Assembly: GCA_024226935.1 (NCBI GenBank)
Contig: JAAELK010000344.1
Location: forward strand, 1 to 37,903
Source of the DNA: Desulfobacteraceae bacterium
GTDB lineage: Bacteria > Desulfobacterota > Desulfobacteria > Desulfobacterales > Desulfobacteraceae
Length of the DNA: 37,903 nt
Reading direction: 5' to 3'
In this document: positions 25,762 through 33,935 of the stretch, piece after piece
Layout of the letters: each line of letters starts with the position of its first letter
Numbering within the stretch: position 1 is the stretch's first letter
Program-made: the position numbers and the translations under genes
The notes under the pieces: model-generated
Database searches by the model: none
What the model saw: only the letters and a program-made list of their open reading frames with translations
What the model was told of the DNA's origin: nothing

Positions 25762-26919
25762 TTATATCAATTGGTCAGGTTCATCTTTTTTTTTTGAAGG
25801 CGGTATGAATATTTCAGCAGTTTCATCGGGGTGTGCTTCCACATAGAGGGATCGGCTTGGAAAAGCAAACTCGCTGCCGGCATTTTCTATTATTTTTTTG
25901 ATTTCATAGGCCAGGGCTTCTTTTATGGCAAGCCAGTCTCCCCATATGGTTGTTTTTGTAAAACAATAGACCATAATATTTATGGCAGAATCGCTGAAAT
26001 TATCTATGCGGACAAACATCGGCACTTCAGGCGGTTTTGCAAATTGATTAGAACTTAACAGGTATTGTTCAATATTATCTCGGATCTGGCGAAGTTGGTC
26101 GATGGTCGTATTATATTTAACCCCCAGGCACCAGCGTATCCTCCGGTGTGTCATTGCGCTGAAATTGGTCACAGAATTGTCGGACAGGCTTGAGTTGGGA
26201 ACATAAACCGGCGCTTTGTCAAATCTTCTTACAAGGGTGGATCTGAATCCTATTGTTTCTACCGTTCCTTCAACAACACCATCGACTTTGATCCAGTCTC
26301 CCCGGCTGAAACGGTTTTCACCTATAATTAAAATTCCGGAAATAAGATTTTTGAAAAGGTCCTGGGCGCCCAGTGCTACAGCAACGCCAAAAAGGCCCAG
26401 TCCGGCAAGGATGGGCCCTACTTGAATTCCCCAGATTTGCAGGGCTGTTGCAATACCTATGAAGATAAAGCTGGCTTTAATCATCTTGATCAGCCAGTCA
26501 ACCATGGATGCAGTAAGAAATTTTTCAAGTGATCTCATTGTGTCCGAAAGAATATCAACGATTTTAATCAGGCTCCAGAAGAGAATAAAAACAATGAGGG
26601 TTCGAATAATGTTGTCGGTTATTGCTTTAAAGGTTTCGCCAAGTTGAAGGTAGTCAAATGCAAAGAACAGTCCCAGGACAACAGGTGTAAAACCCAGGGG
26701 TTTTTCCAGGGCTTTTAAGGTTATTTCATCTATATCTGTTTTTGTCTTTGTGCTCAGTGCAATGATCCGTTTGATTATGAATCTGGTAAAAAGCTGCCGC
26801 AGGATGAGAAAAATACTGAAAATTAAAATTGCAATGATGATCCTGCCTATATCAATGCCATAGAGGCCGTCTTTCCATATGTTTGTAGCGACATACCAGA
26901 ATTGATTTAACTTTTCCAT
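25762..26919 (-). CDS. MscS-family mechanosensitive channel
   Basis: The 385-residue inner-membrane protein has about four to five N-terminal hydrophobic helices (about 22-180). The pore-lining helix GLGLFGVAVALGAQDLFKNLISG, a Gly/Ala-rich pattern typical of MscS TM3, is followed by the beta domain FSRGDWIKVDGVVEGTVETIGFRSTLVRRFD..PVYVPNS and the C-terminal alpha/beta part. The channel opens under membrane tension to release solutes. The C-terminal tail is short and charged (PPSKKKDEPDQ). The gene is divergent from pyrF. Confidence 0.93.
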   Translation of the reverse strand: MEKLNQFWYVATNIWKDGLYGIDIGRIIIAILIFSIFLILRQLFTRFIIKRIIALSTKTKTDIDEITLKALEKPLGFTPVVLGLFFAFDYLQLGETFKAITDNIIRTLIVFILFWSLIKIVDILSDTMRSLEKFLTASMVDWLIKMIKASFIFIGIATALQIWGIQVGPILAGLGLFGVAVALGAQDLFKNLISGILIIGENRFSRGDWIKVDGVVEGTVETIGFRSTLVRRFDKAPVYVPNSSLSDNSVTNFSAMTHRRIRWCLGVKYNTTIDQLRQIRDNIEQYLLSSNQFAKPPEVPMFVRIDNFSDSAINIMVYCFTKTTIWGDWLAIKEALAYEIKKIIENAGSEFAFPSRSLYVEAHPDETAEIFIPPSKKKDEPDQLI

Positions 26920-27132
26920 GGATAGTTCCTGTTCATTTTAGTGTTTAAATTTTTTTTGCAAAGATTGTTACCATGTATAGTCAAGTCATGTTGTTATCTT
27001 TATGGGCAAATTTTATTGAAATCTATCACATGAAATCTCGTACTGCAAATATCAATTTTATTTCTCCGGGGAAAATTTATAGTTATTATGGTATGCTTGG
27101 AATTTTACCCTTTTGAAATGAAAGGATGTTGC

Positions 27133-27858
27133 ATGGAAAAAACAGCTAAGGATTATGTGGTATTCCCCTTGGATTTTGCCTCAATTGAAGAGGCAAAGTC
27201 CTATGTCCGGCTTTTGGATGGGCATGTGGGTATGTTTAAAATTGGTTTGGAACTTTTTATTGACCAGGGGCCTTTGGTGGTGGCAATGATTCGCAAGTTA
27301 AGCACTGCAAAGATTTTTCTGGACTTAAAACTCCATGATATTTCTGCCACGGTAAAGCGGGCCATGGGACGTGTTGCTGATCTTGGGGTGGATTTGATTA
27401 CCGTCCATTGTGCTTGTGCCCGGATGCTTGAAATGGCAGTGGAAGGTGGTCAGGGAAAAACAGGGGTGTTGGGGGTGACTCTCTTAACAGATAATGATGC
27501 AAAGACGGTTGAGGCAGGTGGGTTTAAGGAACAATTTGTTAACGATCCCAATGAGTTGGTTCTTGTCCGGGCTGGTATGGCCCACGCAGCTGGTTGTGCC
27601 GGGGTGGTTTGTTCCGGAAGGGAAGTAGCCCAGGTCAAAAAGGCCTTTGGTCGGGATTTTCTTGCGGTTACCCCCGGAATCCGTCCTGTATGGAGCCTGC
27701 TTGAAAATGATGATCAAAAAAGAGTGACTACGCCGGCTCAGGCGGTTCAGCAGGGCAGTGATCTCATTGTCATAGGGCGTCCCATCAGGGATGCAGCTGA
27801 TCCTGTTCTGGCAGCCCGGAAAGTGATTCAGGAAATTGAAGCGGTTATAGGGCGATAG
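27133..27858 (+). CDS. pyrF: Orotidine 5'-phosphate decarboxylase
   Basis: This enzyme makes UMP from OMP, the last step of pyrimidine synthesis. From the ATG at 27133 the protein has 241 residues, normal for the family; an upstream in-frame GTG at 27088 lacks a good ribosome binding site, while AAAGGATG precedes 27133. Key features are FKIGLELF, the catalytic FLDLKLHDI motif (Asp-x-Lys-x-x-Asp), TVHC, GVVCSGRE, VTPGIRP and the phosphate-binding VIGRPI. The gene is divergent from the MscS gene and ends at a hairpin that separates it from the convergent lysC gene. Confidence 0.95.
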   Translation: MEKTAKDYVVFPLDFASIEEAKSYVRLLDGHVGMFKIGLELFIDQGPLVVAMIRKLSTAKIFLDLKLHDISATVKRAMGRVADLGVDLITVHCACARMLEMAVEGGQGKTGVLGVTLLTDNDAKTVEAGGFKEQFVNDPNELVLVRAGMAHAAGCAGVVCSGREVAQVKKAFGRDFLAVTPGIRPVWSLLENDDQKRVTTPAQAVQQGSDLIVIGRPIRDAADPVLAARKVIQEIEAVIGR

Positions 27859-27866
27859 GTATAGGC

Positions 27867-27893
27867 CCCGGTTAGGTGTGTAACCTGACCGGG
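27867..27893 (+). terminator. Hairpin after pyrF
   Basis: CCCGGTTAGG (27867-27876) pairs with CCTGACCGGG (27884-27893), ten pairs with one T-G, loop of seven, eight bases after the pyrF stop. T-rich sequence follows at some distance. It may serve both converging genes. Confidence 0.65.
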
Positions 27894-27906
27894 TCCATTT
27901 GCTTTC

Positions 27907-29127
27907 CTATTTTTCTTGATCCAGGCCAAAGGCGGTATGCAGGGTTCTGACAGCAAGCTCTGCATATTTGGCCAGGACGACGCAGGAGATCCTGATCTCG
28001 GAAGTGGAGATCAGACGTATATTAATATTTTCCGAGGCCAGGGCTTCGAACATGATGGCGGCAACACCGGAATGACTTTTCATTCCCAGGCCGATCACAG
28101 AAACCTTTGCAATCTCTTTGGCTGTCAGTACCTCTTCGGCGCCGATCTCTTCGGCCACGGCTTCAGATATTTGCCTGGCCCGTTCAAAATCATCCTTGGT
28201 CACGGTGAAAGTCAAGTCCGTTTCTCCGCCGGATCGGGTGTTCTGGATGATCATGTCCACCATGATTTGGGCTTTGGCCAGGGGAGTGAAAATTTTTGCC
28301 GAGATACCGGGTTGATCCGGTACGCATTTCAAGGTGATTCTTGCTTCATTCATATCACAGGTAATGCCCGATACGATGGCGCTTTCCATGTCAGCGCTTT
28401 CATTGATTACCATGGTTCCTTCCTCCTCATTGAATGATGATCTGACATGTATTGGTACATTATATTTTTTGGCAAACTCAACCGATCTGATTTGAAGTAC
28501 TTTGGCGCCTAAAATAGCCATTTCAAGCATCTCTTCATAGGAAATCCTGTCAATTTTTCTGGCAGAACTACAGATTCTTGGGTCGGTGGTATAGACCCCG
28601 TCAACATCGGTAAAAATTTCACAGACATCGGCCTTGAGGGAGGAGGCAATGGCAACGGCCGAGGTGTCGGACCCGCCCCGGCCCAGGGTGGTGATGTTAC
28701 CATCCCCGTCAGTCCCTTGAAAGCCGGCCATGACAGCAATAATTCCATTATCAAGGGCTGTTTGAATGTTTTTACAATCTATGTTCATAATTCTTGCCTT
28801 GCCGGCGGCCTTATCCGTGTGGATGCCGGCCTGGAATCCCAGGAAGGATTTGGCTTTGTATCCTCGGGATTTGAGGATCATGGCAAGCAGGGCGGCGGTA
28901 GTTTGTTCACCCGTGGCAAGCAGCACATCCAGTTCTCTTTTGTCGGGGTTTTCCGATGCCTGTTTTGCAAGGGTAATCAATTTGTCGGTGACACCTGCCA
29001 TGGCAGAGAGTACCACCACTATATGGTCTCCTTTGTCATAGGCTTTTTGTACCCGGTCGGCTACCCTGGAGATATGTTCAATATCCGCCACGGAAGTGCC
29101 ACCATATTTTTGTACTCTGAGGGCCAT
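27907..29127 (-). CDS. lysC: Aspartate kinase
   Basis: This enzyme phosphorylates L-aspartate, the first step towards lysine, threonine and methionine. The 406-residue protein is the monofunctional type. It has the N-terminal kinase signature [11 protein letters not shown], then [28 protein letters not shown] and [15 protein letters not shown] (kinase domain about 1-250), followed by two ACT domains (about 265-400) that mediate feedback inhibition by end products. It is the last gene of the minus-strand run tag-DUF2804-nnr-tsaE-lysC, 31 bases after tsaE. Family members with this layout are common and functional residues look intact. Confidence 0.95.
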   Translation of the reverse strand: MALRVQKYGGTSVADIEHISRVADRVQKAYDKGDHIVVVLSAMAGVTDKLITLAKQASENPDKRELDVLLATGEQTTAALLAMILKSRGYKAKSFLGFQAGIHTDKAAGKARIMNIDCKNIQTALDNGIIAVMAGFQGTDGDGNITTLGRGGSDTSAVAIASSLKADVCEIFTDVDGVYTTDPRICSSARKIDRISYEEMLEMAILGAKVLQIRSVEFAKKYNVPIHVRSSFNEEEGTMVINESADMESAIVSGITCDMNEARITLKCVPDQPGISAKIFTPLAKAQIMVDMIIQNTRSGGETDLTFTVTKDDFERARQISEAVAEEIGAEEVLTAKEIAKVSVIGLGMKSHSGVAAIMFEALASENINIRLISTSEIRISCVVLAKYAELAVRTLHTAFGLDQEK

Positions 29128-29158
29128 AGGAACTCCAGACTCTTACTTAAATTAATAT

Positions 29159-29626
29159 TTATAGAACTAAATTGGTTATCATGTTTTCACCGGTATGTCC
29201 AGATGGAAAAAGGGAGATGACCCGGTTGTAGTCTGAATCAAACTCAAATTTGATTTCAAGATCAAACTTAAACTGTATCTTTTCCAAAAAATCGGGCCAT
29301 TCCACCACAATGATGGCATCGGGGCCTGTGAGGTCGTCAAACCCGATATATTCCAGCTCGTCTGCACTGCCTAACCGGTAAAGATCCAGGTGACACAGGC
29401 GAACTTTTTTGGCGGGATATTCATTAATGATATTAAAGGTGGGGCTGGTGATATAATAATTTTCATCAACGCCCAATCCCTTTGCTATACCCTGGACCAG
29501 GGTGGTTTTTCCGGCTCCAAGATCTCCTTTTAAGGCAATGGCAAAGGGGCTTGAAACAGTTTGCCCAATCTGTTTGCCAAGATCCAGGGTCTGTTCAGAT
29601 GTATAAGATATAATTTTTTTTATCAT
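29159..29626 (-). CDS. tsaE: tRNA threonylcarbamoyladenosine synthesis ATPase TsaE
   Basis: The 155-residue protein has the Walker A GDLGAGKTT (about 34-42), SPTFNIINEY, a strand with HLDLYRLGSADELEYIGFDD, and VVEWPDFLE. This is the pattern of TsaE (YjeE), which works with TsaB and TsaD in t6A modification of tRNAs reading ANN codons. Length is as expected. It is the fourth gene of the minus-strand operon, between nnr and lysC. The nnr-tsaE pairing is frequent in bacteria. Confidence 0.95.
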   Translation of the reverse strand: MIKKIISYTSEQTLDLGKQIGQTVSSPFAIALKGDLGAGKTTLVQGIAKGLGVDENYYITSPTFNIINEYPAKKVRLCHLDLYRLGSADELEYIGFDDLTGPDAIIVVEWPDFLEKIQFKFDLEIKFEFDSDYNRVISLFPSGHTGENMITNLVL

Positions 29627-29717
29627 TTTTTTATATGAAACTTCCTATATCAGAAGAGAGTTTTAATTTTTGTTGTGAGCGGAACCAAGGGTAAACTCTC
29701 TGGTCCGCCCATGGCGG

Positions 29718-31295
29718 TTATTTTATAAGTTTATGGATGGTTTCAGGAATCGCCGGGATCATGTCCGAGGCAAGAAATCCAAATGGAGTCTTTTTTGCTA
29801 AAAAATCCCCGCAGAGTCCATGGATGAATACTCCTGCCATGGTAGCTTTTTCAATGGGAATCCCCTGGGTGATAAATCCGGCAATCATGCCGGTCAGGAC
29901 ATCTCCCATGCCCCCCGAGGCCATGCCCGGGTTTCCCGTGGGGCATATGAAGGTTTTGCCATCGGGACAGCAGACAAGGGTTTGGGCACCTTTCAGGACC
30001 AGGATAATCTGGTATAGTTGGGAAAATTTTCTGGCAATTCCTATTCGATCGGCCTGGATCTGTGTGGTTGTTTTTCCGGTGAGTCTTGCCATCTCACCGG
30101 GATGGGGGGTTAAGATGGTGGGGGCTTTTCTATCCTTGAGAAGTTCTAAGTGCCCGGCAATGCAATTGAGGCCGTCGGCATCAATAATCAGGGGGACCTG
30201 GGTTTTTTGTACCAGCTTTTTGACCAGAGTCCGGGTGGTTTTTTTTGTTCCAAGTCCTGGGCCCAGGGCCAGGGCTTGTTTATCCTTTAAAAGAGTTAAA
30301 ATGCTATCCAGGTTTTTGTCGGACAGATATCCTTCTGGGGTTTGTGCCAGGGGCAGGGTCATGGGTTCTGTTACCTGGGATTCAAGGATGGGGTTCAGGC
30401 TCCGGGGTATTCCCAGGGTAACAAGGCCAGCACCGCTTCTCATGGCAGCGTTGGCACAAAGGGCGGCGGCTCCTGTTTTTCCCGGAGATCCTGCAATGAC
30501 CAGAAGATGACCAAATTTACCCTTGTGGCTGTCAAAATTTCTGGGTGCAAACAAGGGGGTGATGTCCCTGTTTTCCATCAAAAAAAGTTTGGGATCTTCT
30601 TCTTTTACAATAAATTTGGGGATGCCTATATCAATGATTTCAAGGTTTCCTGTATGCAGGTTTCCAGGATGGAGAATATGACCGGCTTTGGCAAAGGCAA
30701 AAGTGGCTGTGGCAGTGGCTTTTATTGCAACTCCCTGGATTTTTCCTGTGTCTGAATTTAAACCGGAAGGGATATCAATGGAAAAAATTGGTTGTCGGGA
30801 TCTGTTTAACAGCTCAATTATCTCTTTATAAAAGCCTTTGACATCGGAGTGAAGTCCGGTGCCGAAAATGGCGTCAATAAAAAGATCATGGAGGAGAATT
30901 CGGTCTTTATGCAGGTTAAGGCTTTTGGTGTCCTGGATTTCAATAATTTGAGCTCCAGGGGTTTTCTTGATAAGTTTTTGGGCCAGGAGCATATTAGTTT
31001 TGGCATCTCCGGTTAACTTGTCCCGGGTGGATAGCAGGAAAATCGTGGTCATTATCCCTTTTTCCATGAGATATCTGCCAATGACAAACCCATCGCCGCC
31101 GTTGTTACCCCTTCCTGCAAATATGCCTATCTTTTGTTTGTTCAGTTTTTGTTTGCCCGGGGTATCAAATTTTTTGATGAAGATATCAACGGCACCCCGT
31201 CCGGCATTTTCCATCAATACCATGCCGGGGATGCCAAATGAGTTTATGGTCTTATGGTCCATTCGCTGCATCTGATCGGCTGTCACAAGAATCAT
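29718..31295 (-). CDS. nnr: Bifunctional NAD(P)H-hydrate epimerase/dehydratase
   Basis: The 525-residue fusion repairs damaged NAD(P)H hydrates. The N-terminal YjeF_N epimerase domain (about 1-220) has MDHKTINSFGIPGMVLMENAGRGA and GRGNNGGDGFV; the C-terminal ADP-dependent dehydratase (about 240-525) has HKGKFGHLLVIAGSPGKTGAAALCANAA, ALGPGLG, DADGLN, LTPHPGEMARL and NPGMASGGMGDVLTGM. Its length matches fused Nnr proteins of E. coli type. It starts 15 bases after the DUF2804 gene, and a 91-base gap separates it from tsaE. Confidence 0.95.
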   Translation of the reverse strand: MILVTADQMQRMDHKTINSFGIPGMVLMENAGRGAVDIFIKKFDTPGKQKLNKQKIGIFAGRGNNGGDGFVIGRYLMEKGIMTTIFLLSTRDKLTGDAKTNMLLAQKLIKKTPGAQIIEIQDTKSLNLHKDRILLHDLFIDAIFGTGLHSDVKGFYKEIIELLNRSRQPIFSIDIPSGLNSDTGKIQGVAIKATATATFAFAKAGHILHPGNLHTGNLEIIDIGIPKFIVKEEDPKLFLMENRDITPLFAPRNFDSHKGKFGHLLVIAGSPGKTGAAALCANAAMRSGAGLVTLGIPRSLNPILESQVTEPMTLPLAQTPEGYLSDKNLDSILTLLKDKQALALGPGLGTKKTTRTLVKKLVQKTQVPLIIDADGLNCIAGHLELLKDRKAPTILTPHPGEMARLTGKTTTQIQADRIGIARKFSQLYQIILVLKGAQTLVCCPDGKTFICPTGNPGMASGGMGDVLTGMIAGFITQGIPIEKATMAGVFIHGLCGDFLAKKTPFGFLASDMIPAIPETIHKLIK

Positions 31296-31310
31296 CTGTT
31301 TATTCCTTTT

Positions 31311-32327
31311 TTACCATTTTGCAAAATGTTCTTCCACCACTCCGCCCACTTCATCCAGGACAAGGCAATTACCTGTTTGACTTTCTATACTGCCGCTGAA
31401 TCTGCCACATGGCTGAATAAATTTGCTTTTTACGATCCCAAAATTATCATCGGCTTTTCTCATTCCTTCGGGGGTGAACAACAGGTTTATTCGCTTGTCC
31501 CGGCTTTTTATTTCCCAGGGTTTGTCAGGATTGACCGGGTCATAGGTGAATTTAACTTTATCCGTGGGTTCAGGGTAGCCATCAATCCAGATAACATTTT
31601 CCAGGATTTTGTTTTCATAAACGCCTGCGGAAAAATTAAATCCCAGGGGTGAACCATTCTGGGAAAGTCCTGCCCCGCAGGCCCAGTTCCAGAAGGTTTG
31701 TCTGGGATAGACTCCATGGGTCCAGTCAAATAGAACATGGCTATTACCGGGGGTAAGGTCATAGATAGTCCCATTGAGTTGAATCTGTCCACAGGCTTCC
31801 AGCCCTGCAATTTTTGTGGTAAATGCATGGGTATTAGCACCCATTGGCATGAAAAAATGCATGGGATCAATTCCCGATGCCAGGGGCATGATATCAATAT
31901 CAGCCTGGATGTTTTGCCCTGAAAAGTTGAAGTTTGTCTTAAGTTTTTTGATATTCCAGCCGGGTCCACTTGAAATTTCAAGAAATTTGCCGGGGCTCTT
32001 GAATCGGCAGATTCCGTTTTCCGGGTGTCGGTCAAAACAGACTTGTCCCAGGGGAGGCCGGACAATAGTGTGCTCAAGCATTTGTCCGGTTTTGCGGTCA
32101 AACCCAAAACAAAAAGCAGATGTTATGTATCCCAGGTGAATCACAGCTGCCCCAAAGATGATATCAGGATGGGTGATTCCTGTATAACACCATCGTTTTT
32201 CCCGGAAACGATTTAAAGAAAATCTGGATTTGGGCAGATTGATCAGGCCGATTGTATCCGGGTATGAAAATTTGCCGGACCATGCTCCATGTTCCATGGG
32301 CGGGCTGGAAAGGCCTTGTCGGGTCAT
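31311..32327 (-). CDS. DUF2804 family protein
   Basis: The 338-residue protein fits the DUF2804 family: GKFSYPDTIGLINLPK at the N-terminus, KRWCYTGITHPDIIFGAAVIHLGY, and FDWTHGVYPRQTFWNWACGAG with a Trp-Asn-Trp-Ala-Cys-Gly core. I recall no assigned function for the family; the structure is likely a beta-rich lipocalin-like or two-domain fold. No signal peptide. It starts three bases after the stop of tag, so the two are tightly coupled, although a functional link to DNA repair is not evident. Confidence 0.85.
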   Translation of the reverse strand: MTRQGLSSPPMEHGAWSGKFSYPDTIGLINLPKSRFSLNRFREKRWCYTGITHPDIIFGAAVIHLGYITSAFCFGFDRKTGQMLEHTIVRPPLGQVCFDRHPENGICRFKSPGKFLEISSGPGWNIKKLKTNFNFSGQNIQADIDIMPLASGIDPMHFFMPMGANTHAFTTKIAGLEACGQIQLNGTIYDLTPGNSHVLFDWTHGVYPRQTFWNWACGAGLSQNGSPLGFNFSAGVYENKILENVIWIDGYPEPTDKVKFTYDPVNPDKPWEIKSRDKRINLLFTPEGMRKADDNFGIVKSKFIQPCGRFSGSIESQTGNCLVLDEVGGVVEEHFAKW

Positions 32328-32330
32328 GGT

Positions 32331-32897
32331 TTAATTTTCCATTACTTCATGGTATCTGAAGCAGGATACCAAATGATCATTGACCATGCCCGTGGCCTGC
32401 ATGTAGGCATAGATAATAGTGGACCCTGTAAATTTAAAGCCCCGCTGCTTTAAATCCTTTGAAAAGGCATCCGATTCCTTTGAGGTGGCAGGGAGCTGAT
32501 CCGTGTAGGTAAAAGCGTTATGTTTTTGTTTGCCTTCAACAAATTGCCAGGCGTAGGCATTAAATGATCCAAATTTTTCTTGTATCTCTAAAAAGGCCCG
32601 GGCATTGGTGATGGTCGCATTAACCTTGAGTTTATTCCTGATAATACCCGGGTTTAAAAGGAGTTGAGCAATTTTTTTTTTGGTGAATCTTGCTACTTTT
32701 TCAGGGTCAAAATCAGCAAATGCTTTCCGGTATCCTTCTCTTCTCTTTAAAATGGTGATCCAGGAAAGACCTGCCTGGGCCCCCTCAAGGATAATAAATT
32801 CAAAGAGTGTCCTGTCATCATGAACCGGAACTCCCCATTCAAGATCATGGTAATGGATATAAGCAGGATCACAGGTTACCCAATTGCATCGTTTCAT
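32331..32897 (-). CDS. tag: DNA-3-methyladenine glycosylase I
   Basis: This 188-residue enzyme removes 3-methyladenine from alkylated DNA (base-excision repair). It carries the Tag signature: KRCNW at the N-terminus with Cys4, YHDLEWGVPVHDD with His17, FEFIILEGAQAGLSWITILKRREGYRKAFADFDPEKVA, and a C-terminal VNDHLVSC. Cys4, His17 and the late His and Cys with H-x3-C spacing make the zinc site known from the E. coli enzyme. Length matches the family. It is the first gene of the five-gene minus-strand run; AGAGGA lies before its ATG. Confidence 0.95.
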   Translation of the reverse strand: MKRCNWVTCDPAYIHYHDLEWGVPVHDDRTLFEFIILEGAQAGLSWITILKRREGYRKAFADFDPEKVARFTKKKIAQLLLNPGIIRNKLKVNATITNARAFLEIQEKFGSFNAYAWQFVEGKQKHNAFTYTDQLPATSKESDAFSKDLKQRGFKFTGSTIIYAYMQATGMVNDHLVSCFRYHEVMEN

Positions 32898-33069
32898 TTT
32901 TTTTGTCCTCTAATTGTCCGTGTTCACCATGGAGGATATATACAATATTCACCGACAATATGCCAATATAAAAAGTGGGATAAACACCCGGCACAATTTT
33001 CTTGACTTACTCTAGGGGTTTGGGTACAGATCTATGACATAATATAATTGGTTTAGCTCGTTAATCTTT

Positions 33070-33750
33070 TTGAATCTGGAACTTAAGAGTTTGATTAAAA
33101 TTTTTGTCCAGGAAAAATTCACGTTTTTGTTGGCGATACTTTTAATTTACGTGATTGCTACTCCGTTTTTTGCGTTGATCATGAATGAAAAATTATTTTT
33201 GAACATCGCATTCTCTGCTGTCATGCTGTCTGCCATCATGACCGTGTCCCATAAAAAAAAGAGTCGGATTTGGGTTGTGTTGTTGGGATTTGTCTGTCTT
33301 GTTTTTATCTGGCTAAAAGTGTCTATCATCACTTCGGAAATTATGTTGGCCAGTGTGGTGCTCCAGGCATTGTTCAATTTTTTTATGGTTTTTATTATTA
33401 TTTTGTTTATATTTGAAACCACGGTCATCACCAGAAATACCATATCCGCAGCTGTTGTGGCCTATCTGTTTGTGGCCCTGTCGTTTGCAGATCTGTTTTT
33501 GATGGTAGAACTGATATCACCGGGGTCGTTTTCCATATCCCATGATCGGATCATGTTGGACCCTTCGGTGCTGCGATACTTTAGTTTTGTGACCCTCAGC
33601 ACCCTGGGGTATGGGGATATAGTGCCGATCTCTTCTCCGGCAAAAAACCTTGTCGTTGCGGAAGCATTGATCGGACCGATCTATCTTACTGTTCTGATTG
33701 CAAAGCTTGTGGGAGGATATGGGGCGCAGCATCATACAAAAAAAGAATAG
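33070..33750 (+). CDS. Ion channel family protein (K+ channel-like)
   Basis: The 226-residue membrane protein has hydrophobic segments at about 18-36, 45-56, 65-84, 90-115 and 121-143. These are followed by a pore loop with the potassium selectivity filter in TLSTLGYGDIVPIS (about 190-203) and a last helix (about 208-220). This resembles two-helix K+ channels (Ion_trans_2) with four or so extra helices in front. The start is uncertain: TTG 33070 is the first codon that keeps the whole N-terminal helix but has no clear ribosome binding site. There is no cytoplasmic RCK domain, and the tail after the last helix is only about ten residues. Confidence 0.8.
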   Translation: MNLELKSLIKIFVQEKFTFLLAILLIYVIATPFFALIMNEKLFLNIAFSAVMLSAIMTVSHKKKSRIWVVLLGFVCLVFIWLKVSIITSEIMLASVVLQALFNFFMVFIIILFIFETTVITRNTISAAVVAYLFVALSFADLFLMVELISPGSFSISHDRIMLDPSVLRYFSFVTLSTLGYGDIVPISSPAKNLVVAEALIGPIYLTVLIAKLVGGYGAQHHTKKE

Positions 33751-33935
33751 ACGATTTTTTTTTCGGGGACGCACAGGCGGTTGAAGACCGGACAATATTG
33801 AACGGCTTGGTCCAGGGACAATATTGATTGCACAAAATACCGACCTGTGATAGGCAATTTTTCAGGTAATGAATATAATATATTAAGTTTTGCTTAACTT
33901 AAATCATAACGTATTAAAAATAACAGGGAGTAAAG

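Noticed and set aside
28717-29220. 167-codon plus-strand frame
   Set aside because: It is antisense to lysC and tsaE and has no independent support.
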